From positions 1 to 10,787 of the forward strand of contig WALH01000049.1 in the NCBI GenBank assembly GCA_015522935.1: 10,787 bases of DNA. The letters run 5' to 3'. Shown here one piece after another: positions 6,226-10,787 of this stretch; position 1 is the first letter of the stretch, and the number at the start of each line of letters is the position of its first letter. Under the pieces are notes generated by a model, which saw nothing but the letters and a program-made list of their open reading frames with translations, had not been told where the DNA came from and did no database searches. Both the position numbers and the translations under genes were made by a program. The DNA is from DHVE2 group archaeon (GTDB taxonomy: Archaea > Thermoplasmatota > Thermoplasmata > Thermoplasmatales > Aciduliprofundaceae).

Positions 6226-7152
6226 ATGATTATGATAAATGTGAAGAGGATTATATCGCTTGTGCTGCTTGTGCTGATCGTTGCATCTGCTGGCGGGGTA
6301 TCTGCGAGCAAGTTGAGTTTAAATTTTAAGTATGTTGGCATACATTTTTATTCTGATAATTCATCTGTCAGACTGGTTATAAATAATACAACTTCAATAA
6401 CAATAAAATTTGAGAAAATTTATGCGGGTGAATATTTTGGGGAACATATGTTTCCACAGTCTTGGATTGGAGAGATAAATGGTATGCATGTTAATGAAGA
6501 ACAGGGTAATAACTCGGAAATTGGCCAGTACATCCATGTAAGAATGTCAAGTTCTATCATCCTGAAAAATATGGTGGATTCCCGGCAGGATTATCCCGCT
6601 GACATAAATATTGATTTTTATGTATCAAGTCACCCATATTTCAAGCAGGGTATGAGAATAGATAACAGCACGCTCAGATACGATGTAAGAATAAATACCA
6701 ATTGTCCTGCGAATTTTATAATTATTCAGGAAGGAATCCAATTCAACAGGGGGAATATGAGTGCATTTATGCTTCAGGACCATCAATGGAAAGAAATGAA
6801 AAAAACGTACAGTAAATTACCGCTGAACACAACTAAAAGGTTCGGTGAAATAGGATTTGGAAGCGAAAAGATGGATTACCGCTTTATGTGGAACACAAAT
6901 ACAATTAATTCTCTTCTTTATACATACACCGCTGGGAATCTTGACCTGTTCTTTGCGTATGAGAACAACGGGAGTATAGTGGATGACCCGTATATTAAAA
7001 CACCTGTTCCGATATTTACTCCTGAATCGGTACCTGAAGAAATGACCAAAGCGGTGAACTATCTAATAGACCATGCTCTCTCTATTGGGATTGGAATTGC
7101 TCTATCTTCTGCCTTAATTGCACTTCCAATGCTCAAAAGGAGAAGATTGTAG
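6226..7152 (+). CDS. Unrecognised secreted, membrane-anchored protein
   Basis: A 308-residue protein that I do not recognise. Residues about 7-28 are a hydrophobic signal sequence ending GGVSAS; the middle (30-280) looks beta-rich, with many Asn, Tyr, Phe and Ile and at least five N-X-S/T sequons (DNSS, NNTT, DNST, GNMS, LNTT), as in archaeal surface proteins. A single Cys is present (residue 160). A C-terminal hydrophobic helix (about 284-302) ends KRRRL, giving a type I topology with the bulk outside the cell. The gene lies 36 bp after the metal-binding protein. Start choice is uncertain: ATG at 6226, or ATG at 6232, which is 6 nt after GGTGAT and better spaced. It may share regulation with its upstream neighbour, since both are surface proteins with C-terminal anchors. 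No enzymatic motif seen. Confidence 0.75.
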   Translation: MIMINVKRIISLVLLVLIVASAGGVSASKLSLNFKYVGIHFYSDNSSVRLVINNTTSITIKFEKIYAGEYFGEHMFPQSWIGEINGMHVNEEQGNNSEIGQYIHVRMSSSIILKNMVDSRQDYPADINIDFYVSSHPYFKQGMRIDNSTLRYDVRINTNCPANFIIIQEGIQFNRGNMSAFMLQDHQWKEMKKTYSKLPLNTTKRFGEIGFGSEKMDYRFMWNTNTINSLLYTYTAGNLDLFFAYENNGSIVDDPYIKTPVPIFTPESVPEEMTKAVNYLIDHALSIGIGIALSSALIALPMLKRRRL

Positions 7153-7166
7153 CTCTTAAAACTACA

Positions 7167-7180
7167 AAATTTTAAAATTT
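7167..7180 (+). promoter_or_regulatory. TATA region of the lipid-biosynthesis gene cluster
   Basis: AAATTTTAAAATTT, a perfect 14-base AT palindrome containing TTTTAAAA, centred about 28 bp before the ATG at 7202. It is the only TATA-like element in the 49-bp gap, and the following bases contain no Shine-Dalgarno, which suggests a leaderless transcript. Just before it, TGTAG (7148-7152) and CTACA (7162-7166) form a short, weak inverted repeat at the upstream stop codon. Confidence 0.5.
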
Positions 7181-7201
7181 GATGCTCTTTTAGCGGATTT
7201 T

Positions 7202-8743
7202 ATGTATGTGATAAAGAAATCGGATTTAAAAAGAGGATTGCCGAAGGAAACCCTGTCAATATGCCCGGTGTGCAGGAAAGTTATACCTGCAACAATTTAC
7301 GAAGAAGATGGAAAGATATGGTACAAGAAAACGTGCCCGGAGCACGGGGAGTTCAAAGATATTTACTATGGAGATGCGGAGGTCTGGAAATGGATGGAGA
7401 AATGGGGAATGATACTTGATGGAGTTGGAACCGAGTATCCAAAGATCATAAACGGATATACTGATCACCATTACTCTTTCACCGCTTTAGCAAATTTAGA
7501 TTTGACGAATAGGTGCAATCTCCGATGCCCAATATGCTTTGCTAACGCGAATGCTGCAGGCTATGTTTATGAACCGGATTTTGATACTGTTGTAAAGATG
7601 ATGAAATTCCTGCGAGAGGAAAGACCAGTTCCAACACCGGCAATACAATTTGCAGGTGGTGAGCCAACAATATATCCAAGATTTTTTGATGTGATTCGTA
7701 AGGCTAAAGAATTGGGATTTCCTCAGATTCAGGTTGCAACCAATGGAATTCTCATTGCCAATGACCCAACATTTGCCCAGAGGATGGCGGATGCGGGGAT
7801 GAATACTGTTTACCTTCAATTTGATGGATTCAAAGAATCAACGTATATAACTGCAAGGGGGGTTAATCTCCTGCCTCAGAAGATGAAGGCAATAGAGAAT
7901 TTGAGAAATGTGAAGCCAAAGCCTCTAGCAACAGTTTTGGTGCCCGTAGTAGTGAAAGGTGTAAATGATGACGAAGTTGGAAAAATTATGGAATACGCTT
8001 TGGATAATCTTGATGTTATCCGTGGCATAAGTTATCAGCCAGTCTCTCTTGCTGGAAGGATCCCACAGGAGGATAGATTCAAGATGAGATACACCACCGG
8101 TGATTTGATCAGGGATCTTCACGAACAGACAGATTTTATTGAAAAAACAGATTTCTTCCCAATTCCAGTATCTGCAATATTCTCTGAAATTGCATCTCAA
8201 ATATTCAAAAAACCGGAGCCTTCATTTACAACACATCCAGCGTGCGGCTCGGCCACATATATTTTCCGCGATTACGAGAAAAATAAAAACATACCGATAA
8301 CAAGATTTATAGATGTTCCTGGGTTAATTGAAGAATTAGTGCCTATGGTGTTCAATGAGGAATTTGAAAAGAAAGGAAAACTGAGAAATGCATTAACTCT
8401 TTATAAGATTCTGAAGAAACATTACGATGCAAATTATGCACCAACTGGATTTAAATTGAAAGAAATTTTGGGTGTATTTGAGCAGGGAACAAAGGAATCA
8501 TTAGGTAAGTTCCACTGGAACACATTATTTGTGGGAGCAATGCATTTCCAAGATGAGTATAATCTTGACATCCAGAGAATACAGAGATGCGTTATTCATT
8601 ATGTAACCCCTGATTTAAAACTCATATCCTTCTGTGCCTATAATTCTGGTCCGGTATTCAGAACTGCTGTTGAGAAGAAATTCTCAATATCTCTTGAGGA
8701 GTACAGAAAGAGGCACGGCAATGTGGTCGGTGTGGAGGGCTAA
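7202..8743 (+). CDS. Radical SAM protein, tetraether lipid synthase (Tes)-like, COG1964/MJ0619 family
   Basis: A 513-residue iron-sulfur enzyme. The N-terminal metal-binding region has CPVC (Cys21, Cys24) and TCPEHG (Cys45). The radical SAM core begins LTNRCNLRCPIC (Cys105, Cys109, Cys112, the CX3CX2C site for the SAM-bound cluster), with AGGEPT (151-156) for SAM binding, VATNG (178-182) and YLQFDG (204-209). The C-terminal region carries HPACGS (Cys348) and RCVIHYVTPDLKLISFCAYN (Cys463, Cys478), as in MJ0619-type proteins. Characterised members (Tes from methanogens) join the ends of phytanyl chains to make tetraether lipids. Length (about 500) agrees. A ferredoxin and a geranylgeranyl reductase directly downstream support a lipid role. 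Only nine Cys are present, which looks few for all the metal sites described for Tes, so a related family member is possible. Confidence 0.8.
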   Translation: MYVIKKSDLKRGLPKETLSICPVCRKVIPATIYEEDGKIWYKKTCPEHGEFKDIYYGDAEVWKWMEKWGMILDGVGTEYPKIINGYTDHHYSFTALANLDLTNRCNLRCPICFANANAAGYVYEPDFDTVVKMMKFLREERPVPTPAIQFAGGEPTIYPRFFDVIRKAKELGFPQIQVATNGILIANDPTFAQRMADAGMNTVYLQFDGFKESTYITARGVNLLPQKMKAIENLRNVKPKPLATVLVPVVVKGVNDDEVGKIMEYALDNLDVIRGISYQPVSLAGRIPQEDRFKMRYTTGDLIRDLHEQTDFIEKTDFFPIPVSAIFSEIASQIFKKPEPSFTTHPACGSATYIFRDYEKNKNIPITRFIDVPGLIEELVPMVFNEEFEKKGKLRNALTLYKILKKHYDANYAPTGFKLKEILGVFEQGTKESLGKFHWNTLFVGAMHFQDEYNLDIQRIQRCVIHYVTPDLKLISFCAYNSGPVFRTAVEKKFSISLEEYRKRHGNVVGVEG

Positions 8744-8746
8744 AGA

Positions 8747-8929
8747 ATGATGAAGGTTAATCCTGCGCTCTGCAATTACTGTGGTGCATGTGTTGGCTCC
8801 TGTCCTGTGAACTGCATATTTCTCAATGAAACCCGTGTGGAGATAAATGAGGATAAATGCGTTAAATGCGGTTTCTGTATACGTGCCTGTCCTCTCGGAG
8901 CCATCTCTGCAGACTGGTGGTCGAAATGA
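8747..8929 (+). CDS. 2[4Fe-4S] ferredoxin
   Basis: A 60-residue dicluster ferredoxin that carries low-potential electrons in the cytosol. Two CX2CX2CX3CP motifs are seen: Cys9, 12, 15, 19 and Cys38, 41, 44, 48, with the crossed-over arrangement typical of the family. Cys23 is extra. The start at 8747 is 7 nt after GGAGGG (8734-8739), itself inside the end of the radical SAM gene, and only 3 nt separate the two genes. The stop overlaps the next gene's start as ATGA. The position suggests it feeds electrons to the reductase downstream, as known for the Methanosarcina acetivorans ferredoxin-reductase pair, and possibly to the radical SAM enzyme. Confidence 0.93.
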   Translation: MMKVNPALCNYCGACVGSCPVNCIFLNETRVEINEDKCVKCGFCIRACPLGAISADWWSK

Positions 8930-10113
8930 AGAGATATGAATATGATGTCTTAGTTATCGGTGCTGGCCCTGGAGGTTCGATGGCAGCAAGGTTCGCTGCA
9001 CGAAATGGAGCGAAAGTGTTGCTTGTGGAGAAAAGACCAGAAATAGGTGTGCCTGTTAGATGTGCTGAAGGTATATCTCGCGACTGGCTCGATATCGTAG
9101 AAATCAAGCCTGATAAAAGATGGATAGATCAGGAGATTGAGGGTGCAAAAATTTACTCACCCAACGAGAAGAGTGTAATCACACTTTCTGCAGAGCAGGC
9201 TGGTAATGAGGTTGGCTTTGTCATAAACCGTGAGTACTTTGACAAGTACCTTGCATCCTTAGCAATTGAAGAAGGAGCTGAAATATGGCTCAAGAGCCCA
9301 GCAATTAACATAATCAAAGAGGACGGCTATGTGAAAGGTGCAATTGTTCGAAGATTTGGGGAGGAAGTGGAGGTTCGTGCAAAAGTTGTTATTGCTGCGG
9401 ACGGATTTGAGTCGCAAGTTGCTCGGTGGGCAGGTCTGAACACTGTTCTTCCAGAGAGAGATATCGTTTCGTGTATAGAATACAGAATGACGAATATTGA
9501 TATAGATGAGAGGTTCACCCACTTTTATATTGGATCCTGTGCGCCTGGTGGATATCTGTGGATATTCCCCAAAGGTAGGAACGAAGCGAATGTGGGAATA
9601 GGTGTAGCGCTGAACAGAATAAAAAAGCGAGGCGAGGTGAAAAAATACTTAGATAATTTCATCGAAGAGCATTCAAACCTCAAAAGGGGTGGAATACTGC
9701 AGATAATTACCGGTGCAGTTTCAGTTTGTCGCGTACCAAAGCATATAGTGGCAAATGGCATAATGCTTGTCGGCGACGCAGCCCGTTTAATTGATCCGAT
9801 AACAGGTGGCGGGATAGCCAATGCTGCGATCTCTGGAAGGTGGGCTGGCGAAATTGCGGCTAAGTGCCTTGAAGATCCCCTTGAAGAGTGCCTGATGGAG
9901 TATCAGGAAAAAGTAAAGAAAAAGTGGGAAAGAAAGCATCTACGTAACTGGTTTGTCAAGGAAAAGTTATCGGAATTGAGTGATGATACCCTGAACAAAT
10001 TGATGGAAGTGGTTTCCCAGACGGATATAAAGGAAATTTCAGTACGTGCCATTTTAGAGGCAGTGCAGGAGAAATACCCCGAATTAGTGGAAGAGTTCGA
10101 GGATTTGATTTAA
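8926..10113 (+). CDS. Digeranylgeranylglycerophospholipid reductase (geranylgeranyl reductase family)
   Basis: A 395-residue FAD-dependent reductase that saturates the double bonds of geranylgeranyl chains in archaeal ether lipids. The Rossmann motif VIGAGPGGSMAARFAARNG (10-28) and VEKRPEIG bind FAD; PVRCAEGIS (43-51, Cys46) is the family signature at the flavin. GGYLWIFPKGRNEANVGIG (208-226) matches the substrate-contacting YxWxFPKG motif, and LVGDAARLIDPITGGGI (281-297) is the second FAD motif. A helical C-terminal region follows. The frame is open back to 8866, but the ATG at 8926, overlapping the ferredoxin stop as ATGA and 5 nt after GGTGG, fits both the family start and length. The gene is third in the lipid operon, with ferredoxin as probable electron donor. 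It ends 5 bp from the convergent gyrA stop codon, with a T6 run at 10115-10120 as possible terminator. Confidence 0.93.
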   Translation: MKRYEYDVLVIGAGPGGSMAARFAARNGAKVLLVEKRPEIGVPVRCAEGISRDWLDIVEIKPDKRWIDQEIEGAKIYSPNEKSVITLSAEQAGNEVGFVINREYFDKYLASLAIEEGAEIWLKSPAINIIKEDGYVKGAIVRRFGEEVEVRAKVVIAADGFESQVARWAGLNTVLPERDIVSCIEYRMTNIDIDERFTHFYIGSCAPGGYLWIFPKGRNEANVGIGVALNRIKKRGEVKKYLDNFIEEHSNLKRGGILQIITGAVSVCRVPKHIVANGIMLVGDAARLIDPITGGGIANAAISGRWAGEIAAKCLEDPLEECLMEYQEKVKKKWERKHLRNWFVKEKLSELSDDTLNKLMEVVSQTDIKEISVRAILEAVQEKYPELVEEFEDLI

Positions 10114-10118
10114 ATTTT

Positions 10119-10787
10119 TTACTTAACCTTTGCTGCATTCAAGATTTCATCCCCTTTTTCAAGTTTTATTAGTTTGACCCCTCTAGCATTTCTACCCATG
10201 ACGGATACATTTGCTACGGAAATTCTTATGCTCATTCCATTCTTTGTTAAGAGTATTACCTCTGAATCATCGTCCACGACCAAGCTTTTAACGACGAAGG
10301 AATTTCTTATGGCTATATTTCTTATTCCTATCCCCCCTCTGTTTGTTCTCCTATAATCGTCTATGAGCGTTCTCTTTCCATGACCATCCGATAGAATTGC
10401 AAAAACATAATTTCCCTCCGTGCTCAATGCTGCTGAAATAACTTCATCACCATCCCGTAGTCTTATTCCCCTTACTCCGCGAGCATTGCGGCCCATTATC
10501 CTTACCGCTTCCTCAGGAAACCTTATTGCCTGTCCAAACTTTGTGAAGAGGAATACATCGCTATCTCCTGAAGTTACTAAAACATCCACAATTTCATCAT
10601 CTTCATCAAAATTTATAGCCCGAATCCCGGTACTCCTTATGTTGGAGAACTCGCTTAAATAAGTTCTCTTAACCACCCCCCTTCTGGTCACAAAAAACAG
10701 GATGCCCTCAAATTCATGCACAGAAATCATCCTTATTACTTCACCATCGATTCTCTTTATAATATTCACTATGGCCCTGCCCTTGGC
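10119..10787 (-). CDS. gyrA: DNA gyrase subunit A, C-terminal beta-pinwheel domain, 5' end outside window
   Basis: Partial gene on the minus strand; the frame is open to the right edge and begins with AKGRAIVNII, matching the ARGRPIVNLL region of bacterial GyrA, so the apparent GTG at 10769 is an internal codon, not the start. About 222 residues are visible, covering most of the C-terminal domain that wraps DNA. Repeated blade motifs are clear: FFVTRRGVVKRTYLSEF, DVFLFTKFGQAIRF, RIMGRNARGVRGIRL, FAILSDGHGKRTLIDDYR, NRGGIGIRNI, VILLTKNGMSIRI and VSVMGRNARGVKLIKL. The catalytic tyrosine domain and the GyrA box lie outside. The protein stops directly after the last blade (ILNAAKVK), with no long acidic tail like that of E. 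coli. Gyrase occurs in several euryarchaeal lineages, including Thermoplasmata, and is of bacterial origin. Confidence 0.93.
   Translation of the reverse strand, partial: AKGRAIVNIIKRIDGEVIRMISVHEFEGILFFVTRRGVVKRTYLSEFSNIRSTGIRAINFDEDDEIVDVLVTSGDSDVFLFTKFGQAIRFPEEAVRIMGRNARGVRGIRLRDGDEVISAALSTEGNYVFAILSDGHGKRTLIDDYRRTNRGGIGIRNIAIRNSFVVKSLVVDDDSEVILLTKNGMSIRISVANVSVMGRNARGVKLIKLEKGDEILNAAKVK

Noticed and set aside
7148..7166. TGTAG/CTACA hairpin as a terminator of the unknown surface-protein gene
   Set aside because: Only five base pairs with a nine-base loop and no strong T tract right after it; too weak to call.
8866..8925. Longer start for the geranylgeranyl reductase at 8866
   Set aside because: The extra residues come from the ferredoxin coding region read in another frame; the ATG at 8926 has a ribosome site and gives the normal Rossmann N-terminus.
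10174..10662. Plus-strand open frames within the gyrA region
   Set aside because: They are antisense shadows of a strongly conserved GyrA domain and their translations show no family features.
10767..10769. GTG at 10769 as the start codon of a small stand-alone GyrA C-terminal-like protein
   Set aside because: The frame continues upstream to the window edge with AKGRAI, matching the conserved GyrA region before VNLL, so the gene simply continues outside.

Overview
The window appears to come from a euryarchaeal genome of the Thermoplasmata / Aciduliprofundum (DHVE2) kind. It carries archaeal or eukaryote-type information genes (eL42, eS27, aIF2-alpha, Nop10), archaeal membrane-lipid genes, a bacterial-type DNA gyrase A subunit, and folate-type one-carbon chemistry, in AT-rich DNA. 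The first genes of transcription units have TATA-like boxes about 25-32 bp before the start codon and no Shine-Dalgarno (leaderless style), while internal genes have GGAGG/GGTGA-type ribosome sites. The taxon is inferred from gene content, not proven.

Layout. 1-1196: 3' part of a secreted sedolisin (S53) protease with a PEF-type C-terminal membrane anchor. 1197-1315: T-rich terminator, then a TATA box. 1316-3473: a tight translation/RNA/proteostasis operon, rpl44e - rps27e - aIF2-alpha - nop10 - PAC2 family proteasome assembly chaperone, with overlapping or abutting genes. 3530-5140: formate-tetrahydrofolate ligase with its own promoter. 5182-6189: a TroA/ZnuA-like metal-binding protein behind a perfect 17-bp palindrome resembling a DtxR/MntR-family operator, followed by an unrecognised surface-anchored protein (6226-7152). 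7202-10113: a three-gene unit encoding a tetraether-synthase-like radical SAM enzyme, a 2[4Fe-4S] ferredoxin and a geranylgeranyl reductase. 10119-10787: on the minus strand and convergent, the 3' part of gyrA (beta-pinwheel domain), running off the right edge.

How it fits together. The most coherent functional unit is the lipid cluster: the reductase saturates isoprenoid chains, the radical SAM protein is a candidate for joining phytanyl tails into tetraethers, and the small ferredoxin between them is a plausible electron donor for both. The metal-binding protein and its operator look like a small metal-responsive module, although no permease or ATPase gene is seen and one usual metal ligand seems to be missing. 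No tRNA, rRNA, CRISPR array or insertion sequence was recognised, and no stretch longer than 300 bases lacks a gene.
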